Below the pieces are notes generated by a model, which did not search any database, had not been told where the DNA came from, and worked only from the letters and a program-made list of their open reading frames with translations. A stretch of DNA of 64,000 nucleotides from Rhizobium sp. NXC24 (GTDB taxonomy: Bacteria > Pseudomonadota > Alphaproteobacteria > Rhizobiales > Rhizobiaceae): positions 1,178,001 to 1,242,000 of the forward strand of contig NZ_CP024314.1 of the NCBI RefSeq assembly GCF_002944315.1, in the 5' to 3' direction. The stretch's first letter is position 1; every line of letters begins with the position of its first letter. Shown one piece after another: positions 55,827-63,022 of this stretch. The translations under genes and the position numbers were made by a program.

Positions 55827-56210
55827 ATGAGCCCAAGCTACAGCCACTTCTTTTCCGGCCGACGGATTTTGATCGTAGAAGACGAATATCTTCTTGCCAA
55901 CGAGGCGCGTCGGCAGTTGCTGAAGCTCGGAGCTATAGTCGTCGGGCCGACGGGAAGGGTCGACCAAGCCCTCGAACTAATCCAGGACGAAGATGTCGAT
56001 GCGGCGATCCTCGATGTCCATCTTGACGGCGAGATGGTGTTTCCCGTGGCCGAGAGGCTGGATGCGCTCAATATTCCTTATGTCTTTGCGACCGGTTATG
56101 ATCCGTCGATCATTCCCGCGCGTTTTACCGGCTTCGTACTTTGCGAAAAGCCGATCGAGATAGAACACATCGCACGAGCCCTTTTCGGGCCTCGGTCCCA
56201 GGATTCCTAA
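55827..56210 (+). CDS. Single-domain response regulator, FATGY type
   Basis: 127 residues, receiver domain only. VEDEYLL acidic pocket, phospho-acceptor Asp in AAILDVHLDGE, switch Thr in PYVFATGYD, and Lys in LCEKPIE. The FATG-Y motif marks the FATGUY class of receivers that take part in phosphorelays controlling PhyR and EcfG. It lies 66 bases after the HWE kinase, its likely partner. Confidence 0.88.
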   Translation: MSPSYSHFFSGRRILIVEDEYLLANEARRQLLKLGAIVVGPTGRVDQALELIQDEDVDAAILDVHLDGEMVFPVAERLDALNIPYVFATGYDPSIIPARFTGFVLCEKPIEIEHIARALFGPRSQDS

Positions 56211-56282
56211 AGTGCCGCGTATTTATTTGGACGCGCAAAATTCGCTCCAAAGTCTTTTGACTCTACAACATCCGCTTGCTCT

Positions 56283-56678
56283 TTATGCATGCACTCGCTT
56301 GACACGGTGATCATGAGCCAAGGAAGAGATGTCCACCGCCAGCCGTTCAACATCGAGCGGCTTCGAATAGACCTCGATATCCGTGAACCGGTCACCAAAG
56401 ATGGAATTTTCATAGCCGGTCGTAAACACAAACGGTATTCCCCGTTTTGACAAAACCTCGGCGACGGGAAAGACCATTTGACCTTTGATGCTAACATCGA
56501 GAATGGCGCAATCGATCTCATCGGTCGCAGCTATCAGAGAGAAGGCTTGATCGATCGTAGGTGCAGGCCCAAGCACGGTAAGCTCTTGATCTCCGAGCGC
56601 AACGGCAAGATCGAAGGCGAGCAGATACTCGTCCTCGACGACCAAAACGACTGGTTGTTCTGCCGGTTCTTTACTCAT
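56283..56678 (-). CDS. Single-domain response regulator, FATGY-like
   Basis: 131 residues, receiver domain only. VEDEYLLAFDLA, Asp in CAILDVSIKGQ, FVFTTGYEN (Ala replaced by Thr in the FATGY motif) and YSKPLD. Paralog of the gene at 55827, facing it. It is transcribed 14 bases after the helical-protein gene at 56693, possibly from the stress promoter at 57417-57442. Confidence 0.86.
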   Translation of the reverse strand: MSKEPAEQPVVLVVEDEYLLAFDLAVALGDQELTVLGPAPTIDQAFSLIAATDEIDCAILDVSIKGQMVFPVAEVLSKRGIPFVFTTGYENSIFGDRFTDIEVYSKPLDVERLAVDISSLAHDHRVKRVHA

Positions 56679-56692
56679 GACCCCAAAATGTC

Positions 56693-56935
56693 CTAGTTCG
56701 ACTTGACGATGGCTTTCAGCCGCGCTCGGCGCGCTGACTTTTTCAGTTGTCGTTCCGCGTCGATTTCACCTTCGATGATATGCAGATGGTCCTTCATCAG
56801 ATCCAGCGTCGCGTTGAATGTGCTCAACAATTCCAAAGCCTGCCCACTCGGATGACCGCCGGCCAGCAATCTGCCGATAATTGCCTCTTGCTTCAGAATG
56901 CGTTTTTCACCATCCCGAACATGGCCCACTGCCAT
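56693..56935 (-). CDS. Small helical protein of unknown function
   Basis: 80 residues from ATG 56935 (GAGG eight bases upstream); a TTG at 56974 would add 13. Two long helices (EKRILKQEAIIGRLLAGG, LLSTFNATLDLMKDHLHIIEGE) and a basic tail. Same operon as the receiver at 56283. Coiled-coil adaptor role possible; no family recognised. Confidence 0.65.
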   Translation of the reverse strand: MAVGHVRDGEKRILKQEAIIGRLLAGGHPSGQALELLSTFNATLDLMKDHLHIIEGEIDAERQLKKSARRARLKAIVKSN

Positions 56936-57100
56936 TGCAAGTTCCTCGCGTCTGCGCAAGGTAGCCTCCCCCAAGGAGATTTCCTGCGCATCATGAACTC
57001 AGTTTCAGCTCAAATCCAGCGCCTCTTGGGGCAAGATTCCTCAATCTTCTACAGCTTTTGGGTCTCCTTCCCGGAAACTGCCTCTACTTCCTCATTATCT

Positions 57101-57340
57101 CTATTCGGAAATGTCGAATTTCCGCCGATAGGTGCCGTGCATATTCGCAAACATCCAAGCCTCGAGTGACATGTCGTCGGTGAACTGATCGAGGTTTGCG
57201 ACGGCACTCGCCACGGTGTCTCGCACCAAATCGTCCGCATCGGTCGGATTCTTGCAGAACGCCTCCGCCAGTGATCGAAACATCGGCATAAGCTCCTCGA
57301 TTTCAGCCTGCAATCGATGGTGTCGGGAAATATCAGTCAC
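57101..57340 (-). CDS. Truncated EcfG-like sigma factor, region 2 only
   Basis: 79 residues from GTG 57340; the frame opens at 57394. VTDISRHHRLQAEI aligns with the start of the EcfG at 50003, and DADDLVRDTVASAVANLDQF and LEAWMFANMHGTYRRKFD align with its regions 2.1-2.4. It stops just after region 2; region 4 and any trace of it are missing. It has its own GSR-type promoter. It may be a decayed paralog or a sigma mimic; the sequence does not decide. Confidence 0.7.
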   Translation of the reverse strand: MTDISRHHRLQAEIEELMPMFRSLAEAFCKNPTDADDLVRDTVASAVANLDQFTDDMSLEAWMFANMHGTYRRKFDISE

Positions 57341-57416
57341 GATATTCTCTTTCACAAGCTCACGATTGTTCCATCTATTTCCATTCGGAGGCATTTACGC
57401 CTATCCGATATTTTTT

Positions 57417-57442
57417 AACGGGTTTGATCCTTGGCTTGTTCC
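57417..57442 (-). promoter_or_regulatory. General-stress promoter of the truncated sigma gene
   Basis: GGAAC-N17-CGTT on the leftward strand (one base longer than the others), 77 bases before GTG 57340. It may also serve the two leftward genes beyond. Confidence 0.65.
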
Positions 57443-57558
57443 TGCTACGCGCAAGAAATCTGGAGATCCTGGGTCTTCCCACGATGCGATGTTCATTCCA
57501 TCGATCCTCGCCGAGCCCGTTGGAGCAGGAGTCGGCTGCTGTCGAAGGCGTCCGGGTG

Positions 57559-57584
57559 GGAACTTACCTGCCCTCTATATGCTT
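57559..57584 (+). promoter_or_regulatory. Weak general-stress promoter of the lipoprotein-NRAMP operon
   Basis: GGAAC-N17-GCTT: spacing agrees with GGAAC-N19-TT but the G before TT is lost. It lies 47 bases before GTG 57631. Confidence 0.4.
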
Positions 57585-57630
57585 ATATTAGGGATATCGA
57601 GTTTGGACGGCATTCCGAGAGGATTCTGTT

Positions 57631-58017
57631 GTGAAATCTTTCTTTACCGCCGCCATATTGTTCGTCAGCATGACCGCCTGTTCGAATGAACAGCAGCAGA
57701 CTGCACGTCAAGTTCAGGCGTTGCTCTCTTGGACTGCAACGGCAGACATGGTCCTGGACGCACGAGCGAAAATGCACGTATCGGACAGCTTTACCGCCCT
57801 CACCGTGGATCGATGCGGAAAGGAGATCGGCAGCCTGTCGAAGGAGCTTCCGGCATCTCCCCAGGATCTGGCTGCCGTCGCCAGCCGGCTGACGATCACC
57901 ATCGGCGTAGCCCATGACGATATCGTCAATGGCCGAACAGGGACGGTTTCACAGCATCTGGCGGATTTGCGGAACCTTGAAGCCCAGTTGAAGGCCAGCT
58001 CCGGTGCAGCACAATGA
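57631..58017 (+). CDS. Small lipoprotein
   Basis: 128 residues, GTG start. The N-terminal ILFVSMTACSN contains a lipobox with Cys17, so it should be lipidated and anchored in the envelope. The rest is helical (ARQVQALLSWTATADMVLD, LNEAQ-like end). No family recognised. Its stop overlaps the NRAMP start (ATGA), indicating a joint role or at least coupled expression. Confidence 0.75.
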   Translation: MKSFFTAAILFVSMTACSNEQQQTARQVQALLSWTATADMVLDARAKMHVSDSFTALTVDRCGKEIGSLSKELPASPQDLAAVASRLTITIGVAHDDIVNGRTGTVSQHLADLRNLEAQLKASSGAAQ

Positions 58018-59231
58018 AAAAGTTGCTGCAGATATCGCTGGGCGTCATCACGAGCATCGGCGGCTTTCTGGAAACGGGAAATATCGCGACCGCCAGCCAG
58101 GCGGGGGCAGCCTATGGATACAGCCCCCTCTGGGCCATCGTGCTCGGCACGACCTGCGTGACGTTCCTCGTTGAAATGTCCGGGCGCTTCGCAATCGCGA
58201 GCCACTACACCATCGCCGACGGAGTTCGACATCGCTTCGGTTCCAACGTTTTTCTTCTGACGGTCTCGATCGCTTTCGTCGTCAATCTTCTCGTTCTCGC
58301 AGCCGAGATCGGGGGCGTATCGCTTGCGCTGCAGTTTCTGACCGGCGTGAAATTTCAGTGGTGGTCACTGCCCGTGACATTTGTTGTTTGGCTGCTGCTG
58401 TGGCGAGGCACGTTCGGCCTCATCGAGAATGGCATCTCGTCCTTAGGCCTTGTGGCACTCTCCTTCGTCGTCGCGGTCTTTGTGATGGGTCCGCCGTGGG
58501 ACGAGGTCGTTAAAGGCGTGGTGCCGACGCTGCCAAGCAGAGATCCGCTGCATTACAGCTTCATCGTCGTCGGAATATTGGGCGCGCTCATTTCTCCCTA
58601 TCTCTTCTACTTCTATTCCTCGGGCGCTATCGAAGATAAGTGGGACAAGAGCTATTTCGGCGCCAACCGCGCGATCGCCATCATTGGCATGAGCTTCGGC
58701 GCGATCATCACTGCCGCCATCATGATACTGGCTGCGATGATCTATCCCGCTAGGGGTATCGAAGACATCGAAGGATATGAGCAGATTGCCATGATCCTCA
58801 CTCCCGCCTTTGGAAAATGGGGGCTTTATATCTTCGCTACGTCACTCGGGATCACCTGCTTGGGCGCGACCCTCGAAGTAGGCCTCGCGCAGGCCTATCT
58901 GGTCGCGCAGGGCTTCGGTTGGAACTGGTCGGAAAACACAAAACCGAAAACCAATCCCGCCTTCTGCCTCGTCTATACTGCCTCGCTGCTGATCGCCATG
59001 ATCCCGATAGCCGCCGGCATAGATCCACTCCAGCTCACGATCTTTTCGATGGCAATCAGCGCCATCAGCCTGCCGTTCGGTGTGGTTCCCTTCCTCATCC
59101 TTATGAACGATCCGATTTATGTGGGAGACCACAGAAACGGGTGGATCGGCAATGCCGCCGTCATCTTTATCGTCGCGATGGCGTTCGTACTTTCGATTGT
59201 GACCACACCACTCGAAATCCTGGGAGGCTGA
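58014..59231 (+). CDS. NRAMP-family transporter, second and also atypical
   Basis: 405 residues, about eleven membrane segments. The helix-1 motif is ETGN (GGFLETGNIATASQAGAAYGY) in place of DPGN, and helix 6 reads ISPYLFYFYSSG instead of MPH-N. It is only distantly like the NRAMP-type gene at 33917. The ion moved is uncertain. Operon partners are a lipoprotein and two PRC-barrel proteins. Confidence 0.83.
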   Translation: MKKLLQISLGVITSIGGFLETGNIATASQAGAAYGYSPLWAIVLGTTCVTFLVEMSGRFAIASHYTIADGVRHRFGSNVFLLTVSIAFVVNLLVLAAEIGGVSLALQFLTGVKFQWWSLPVTFVVWLLLWRGTFGLIENGISSLGLVALSFVVAVFVMGPPWDEVVKGVVPTLPSRDPLHYSFIVVGILGALISPYLFYFYSSGAIEDKWDKSYFGANRAIAIIGMSFGAIITAAIMILAAMIYPARGIEDIEGYEQIAMILTPAFGKWGLYIFATSLGITCLGATLEVGLAQAYLVAQGFGWNWSENTKPKTNPAFCLVYTASLLIAMIPIAAGIDPLQLTIFSMAISAISLPFGVVPFLILMNDPIYVGDHRNGWIGNAAVIFIVAMAFVLSIVTTPLEILGG

Positions 59232-59232
59232 T

Positions 59233-59583
59233 ATGTATCTTGTTCGTGACGTTCTGGATAAGCAGGTCGTCGATCGCCGACAGGCTCGTATCGGAAAGGT
59301 CGACGGGATCGTGCTCTCAGTCGAAGACAACGGCCGGCTTAAGGTCGCCTTCATAGAAATGGGCACCTTGACGCTGGTCCGAAGACTGAGCCAGCGCCTC
59401 TATGGTTGGATGCTTGCCTTTTCCCGACGAGCCCAACCTCCTTATCGGATCCCATGGTCAAAAATCACGGATATCGGCATCGATATCGAAGCCGATATCG
59501 ACGATAGCGAGACACCACTCGGACAGGCACAGGAATGGCTGAGAGAACATATCCTCAGCCATATTCCGGGAGGACGGTCGTGA
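59233..59583 (+). CDS. PRC-barrel-like protein
   Basis: 116 residues. DVLDKQVVDRRQARIGKVDGI resembles the PRC-barrel strands found in MgtE-linked regulators; the end is acidic (DIDIEADIDDSETPLG). It begins one base after the NRAMP stop. A cytoplasmic regulator or metal sensor of the transporter is a plausible role (inference). Confidence 0.7.
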   Translation: MYLVRDVLDKQVVDRRQARIGKVDGIVLSVEDNGRLKVAFIEMGTLTLVRRLSQRLYGWMLAFSRRAQPPYRIPWSKITDIGIDIEADIDDSETPLGQAQEWLREHILSHIPGGRS

Positions 59584-59894
59584 CCGAGATTCACCTGGAG
59601 CTCCTGCTTGGGACGCAGGTTCATGATATCGACGATCGACCGGTCGGGCGGTTGGAGGAGATCAAGGCGGAAGCTGCGGGGGAAAATTTCGTCGTCGTCG
59701 AATATCACCTCGGCGCTCTTGGTTTGCTCGAAAGATTATCGGCAACGACGATCGGTCATGCCATCCTGCGTCCCTTCGGCTTCAAGGAGCGGCCGAGCGG
59801 CTACATCGTGCCTTGGGACAAGCTCGATCTGACGGATCTCGACCATCTGAGGCTGCGATGCACCGTCGCCGAGCTTGACGCGAGACCTCGATGA
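59580..59894 (+). CDS. PRC-barrel domain protein
   Basis: 104 residues from GTG 59580, which overlaps the preceding stop as GTGA. LELLLGTQVHDIDDRPVGRLEEIKAE is a typical PRC-barrel opening; IVPWDKLDLTD follows. Sister of the gene just upstream and last of the operon. Confidence 0.78.
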   Translation: MTEIHLELLLGTQVHDIDDRPVGRLEEIKAEAAGENFVVVEYHLGALGLLERLSATTIGHAILRPFGFKERPSGYIVPWDKLDLTDLDHLRLRCTVAELDARPR

Positions 59895-59983
59895 GCATGT
59901 ATTGCTGGCGTCATCCGACGACCACCGCAACCGTTTCCGAAGTTCAATAAGCCAAAGACCGAGCGAGGCCACCAGCCGCGGCG

Positions 59984-60008
59984 GGAACTTCCGGCCATCT
60001 CCACCGTT
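59984..60008 (+). promoter_or_regulatory. General-stress promoter of the HD gene
   Basis: GGAAC-N17-GTT, 64 bases before ATG 60073. Confidence 0.75.
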
Positions 60009-60072
60009 GGGCTTGATTATTCAAAATGCGAAGCGGTGATGCCCAATTTTGAAGTCACCGACGAGGGTACAG

Positions 60073-60498
60073 ATGTCATCAACCGACCGGCAGAACCGTG
60101 CCATGGAAATTGCGACCGAAGCGCATGCGGACCAGACCGATAAACTCGGCAACCCCTATGTCGAGCATTGTCGTCGCGTGGCGTCGGCAGTTTCGGCGGA
60201 GGACCAGAAGATCGTGGCATATCTGCACGATGTCGTGGAAAAGGGACCTGGCTGGACCATCGAACGCCTCCGGCAAGAAGGCTTTTCTCCTTCAATACTC
60301 GCAGCCGTCGATGCCCTCACCAAACGCGCCGGCGAGGATGACGATGCCTTTGTCCACCGCGCGATCGCAAATGCCGTGGCAAGGCCGGTGAAGAAGGCCG
60401 ATCTCGAAGACAACCTTTGGCAGCAGCAGCGGATTGGCGGTGACACCGGCAAATATCGGCGCGGTCTCGATATTCTTCGGGAACAAGAAGATGGCTGA
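60073..60498 (+). CDS. Small HD-domain protein, (p)ppGpp hydrolase-like (MESH1 type)
   Basis: 141 residues from ATG 60073 (GAGGG upstream). The HD-domain metal ligands appear in order: YVEHCRRVA, AYLHDVVEKG and KKADLEDNL, spaced as in the hydrolase half of SpoT. There is no synthetase, TGS or ACT domain. A stress-induced small alarmone hydrolase is the best guess; other nucleotide phosphohydrolase roles are possible. Confidence 0.78.
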   Translation: MSSTDRQNRAMEIATEAHADQTDKLGNPYVEHCRRVASAVSAEDQKIVAYLHDVVEKGPGWTIERLRQEGFSPSILAAVDALTKRAGEDDDAFVHRAIANAVARPVKKADLEDNLWQQQRIGGDTGKYRRGLDILREQEDG

Positions 60499-60529
60499 AG
60501 GTAGCGTTGACCGAACTGAAAGGATGAGC

Positions 60530-61003
60530 ATGTCGGCGACCATTCGTCTATTTGCATTCGGGACGCTGAAGAGGGGATTTGCCTTACATGAGCGGGGGCT
60601 GGCCCGTGCGCAATACCGCGGTCTCTTTAAGACCCGCAAGCCCTACCCAATGCTGATTGCCGGTCGCTGGTTTGCACCCATGATGTTCGACGAGCCGGGA
60701 AATGGCACGACCGTCAAAGGCGAGCTTTACGAAGTCGATGATCAGACCCTGCGTCGTCTCGATCTCTTGGAATCGATCGGCAGGCCGGGACATTTCCGCG
60801 GATTGATCGAACTGGAACGGGTTGGCGGCGGCGATTCATCTGTCGCATTCGCTTATTTCAAGTCGCGAAGCTTAGCAAAGCCAATGCATTCGGACTATCT
60901 TTCCACATACGACGATCGCCGTTTCATTCCACCGGAACAAAGGATTGAAAGAGAGCCGGATCAGAGCCGCGGGACATATTCCAAAGGTGCCGGACTGCGG
61001 TAA
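60530..61003 (+). CDS. Gamma-glutamylcyclotransferase (AIG2)-like protein
   Basis: 157 residues from ATG 60530 (AAGGA five bases upstream). FAFGTLKRG is the substrate-binding loop, TTVKGELYEVDD follows, and the catalytic Glu is in LLESIGRPGHF. Members cleave gamma-glutamyl compounds to 5-oxoproline, though many have unknown substrates. It follows the HD gene by 31 bases and may share its promoter. Confidence 0.8.
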   Translation: MSATIRLFAFGTLKRGFALHERGLARAQYRGLFKTRKPYPMLIAGRWFAPMMFDEPGNGTTVKGELYEVDDQTLRRLDLLESIGRPGHFRGLIELERVGGGDSSVAFAYFKSRSLAKPMHSDYLSTYDDRRFIPPEQRIEREPDQSRGTYSKGAGLR

Positions 61004-61076
61004 AAGCGCTACGCATTCCCATCCGGAGAATTGCCGCGTCCCCTTTGATGAAAAGGCAGGCGTCCGTAAGCTCCCT

Positions 61077-61101
61077 GGAACATTTGCCAACCGGCGCGGT
61101 T
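61077..61101 (+). promoter_or_regulatory. General-stress promoter of the trehalose-synthase-like gene
   Basis: GGAAC-N17-GTT, 34 bases before ATG 61136. Confidence 0.78.
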
Positions 61102-61135
61102 TACATCAACGACCTCAGCATATGCCGGCGGTCGA

Positions 61136-62878
61136 ATGGCGCATCGCGCGACCAGAAATCTCGAAACCACGAGCGTGATTGTAGAGAGCTGGCATCGGGT
61201 GCCCGCTCAGCGGCATGTTGCCCAATGTCGGACGCCCGAAGTGATTGATCTCTGGTACAAGAATTCTGTCATCTACAGCCTCAATGTCGGCACCTTCAAG
61301 GACAGCGATGGTGACGGAATTGGCGACTTCAAAGGTCTGACCGATCAGCTCGACTATATCGCACGGCTCGGCGTCACCTGCCTGTGGTTGCTGCCATTTT
61401 ACCCTAGCCCCGGAATGGACTACGGCTACGATGTTACCGACTATTATAACATTGCCCCGGAGCTCGGAACGCTTGGCGATTTCGTGGAGTTCAGCCATCA
61501 GGCGCGGTTGCGCGGTCTGAAACTTATCATCGATCTGCCAATCAATCATACATCCGAGCAGCACCCCTGGTTTCAACAGGCGCGGACCGATCCTCGCTCG
61601 CCTTTCCGGGACTACTACAATTGGTCCAGAACCAAACCTGCAAACGCCAACCACGGCATGGCCTTTCCCGGCCACCAGTCAAGCGTATGGACCTATGATC
61701 CGCTGGCCACCGCCTGGTACTATCATCGCTTCTATCCTCATCAACCAGACCTCAACATTGGTAACCCGGCGGTTCGCGAAGAGATTTTCAAGGTCGTCGG
61801 CTTTTGGCTCGAGCTCGGCGTGTCAGGATTTCGGATAGATGCAGCACCGTTCCTCGTCGAAGAAATCAGTCCCAATCGCCCCTCGTCGCGGCACTATGAG
61901 TTTTTCGGCGAGTTGCGCGACTTCCTGTCCTGGCGGCGTGGCGACGCCGTCCTGATTGCCGAAGCAAATGTGCCGCCGAAAGAGATGTCGCAGTTCTTCG
62001 GCGGCGGCTCCCGCCTTCACATGCTTTTTGCCTTTCTTACAAATCAGTATCTGTTTCTGGCGCTCGCCACCAGTTCCGCCGCCCCGCTCGCGCGGGGTCT
62101 CGCTAAACTCCCGAAATTGCCGCAGCTCTGCCAATGGGTGCAGTTCCTGCGCAATCATGATGAGCTCGATCTCGGCCGCCTGACGGAGAAGGAGCGGAAC
62201 GAGGTCTACGCTGTCTTTGCTCCCGACGCCGACATGCGCCTTTATGCCCGCGGCATTCGCCGACGCCTTGCGCCGATGCTTGGCAACGAGCGCAGGAGGA
62301 TGGAAATGGCATTCAGCCTGATGTTCAGCCTTCCCGGCATACCCGTGATTTATTATGGCGACGAACTCGGGCTTGGGGACGAGCTATGCCTGCCGGAGCG
62401 CTGGCCGGTGCGCACATGTATGCAATGGTCCGACGATGAAAATGCCGGCTTCTCCACCTGCGCGGAAGAATATCTAATCCACCCGGTCATAATGACTGGC
62501 GATCACGGAGCCGAGAAGATCAACGCGGAGGCGCAGCAGCGCGATCCGGACTCGTTACTTAACTGGGTACGGCGGCTTGTCGACACGCGGCAGTCTTGTC
62601 CCGAGGTCGGCTGGGGCGAATGGAGCTGTATCGAGACGCATAATCCAGCGGTGTTCGCCCAGAGGTTCGCTTGGGAGCAAGGCATTGTGCTGATAGTTCA
62701 TAATCTTGCAGCGCGAAATTGCTCCGTGAAGCTGGATCTCGGTCATGACGAGATGGAGCAGCTTATCGGATTGTTCGGCAACAGGGTCTATCCCGAGAAA
62801 AAAGGCAAGGGGACCACAATCGAGCTCGATGCCTACGGTTACCGTTGGTTTCGGAGCAATTCAGCGGCCGCCTCGTAA
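61136..62878 (+). CDS. GH13 enzyme, trehalose synthase-like (maltose glucosylmutase)
   Basis: 580 residues. LWYKNSVIYSLNVGTFKDSD opening, DLPINHTSEQHPW (region I), GFRIDAAPF with the nucleophile Asp (II), VLIAEANV acid/base Glu (III) and FLRNHDELD (IV): all catalytic residues of GH13. The opening and region I resemble TreS, which interconverts maltose and trehalose. No fused maltokinase. ATG 61136 has a poor ribosome binding site; GTG 61175 is an alternative. Trehalose is a stress protectant, in line with the GSR-type promoter. Confidence 0.8.
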   Translation: MAHRATRNLETTSVIVESWHRVPAQRHVAQCRTPEVIDLWYKNSVIYSLNVGTFKDSDGDGIGDFKGLTDQLDYIARLGVTCLWLLPFYPSPGMDYGYDVTDYYNIAPELGTLGDFVEFSHQARLRGLKLIIDLPINHTSEQHPWFQQARTDPRSPFRDYYNWSRTKPANANHGMAFPGHQSSVWTYDPLATAWYYHRFYPHQPDLNIGNPAVREEIFKVVGFWLELGVSGFRIDAAPFLVEEISPNRPSSRHYEFFGELRDFLSWRRGDAVLIAEANVPPKEMSQFFGGGSRLHMLFAFLTNQYLFLALATSSAAPLARGLAKLPKLPQLCQWVQFLRNHDELDLGRLTEKERNEVYAVFAPDADMRLYARGIRRRLAPMLGNERRRMEMAFSLMFSLPGIPVIYYGDELGLGDELCLPERWPVRTCMQWSDDENAGFSTCAEEYLIHPVIMTGDHGAEKINAEAQQRDPDSLLNWVRRLVDTRQSCPEVGWGEWSCIETHNPAVFAQRFAWEQGIVLIVHNLAARNCSVKLDLGHDEMEQLIGLFGNRVYPEKKGKGTTIELDAYGYRWFRSNSAAAS

Positions 62879-62916
62879 ACAACTCTCTCAAAACGGCAGA
62901 ATGACAAGCTCCCGGC

Positions 62917-62941
62917 GGAACCTATGCGCGCGGAGGCGGTT
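62917..62941 (+). promoter_or_regulatory. General-stress promoter of the alpha-glucosidase-like gene
   Basis: GGAAC-N17-GTT, 81 bases before ATG 63023. Confidence 0.78.
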
Positions 62942-63022
62942 GTGCCTAACCTATACCGTCGAGGCGCCAAGATGGCGCCAGAGAAAGGGCGCGGCTTGCC
63001 GCGATAATCCGGAGAGGCTCCC

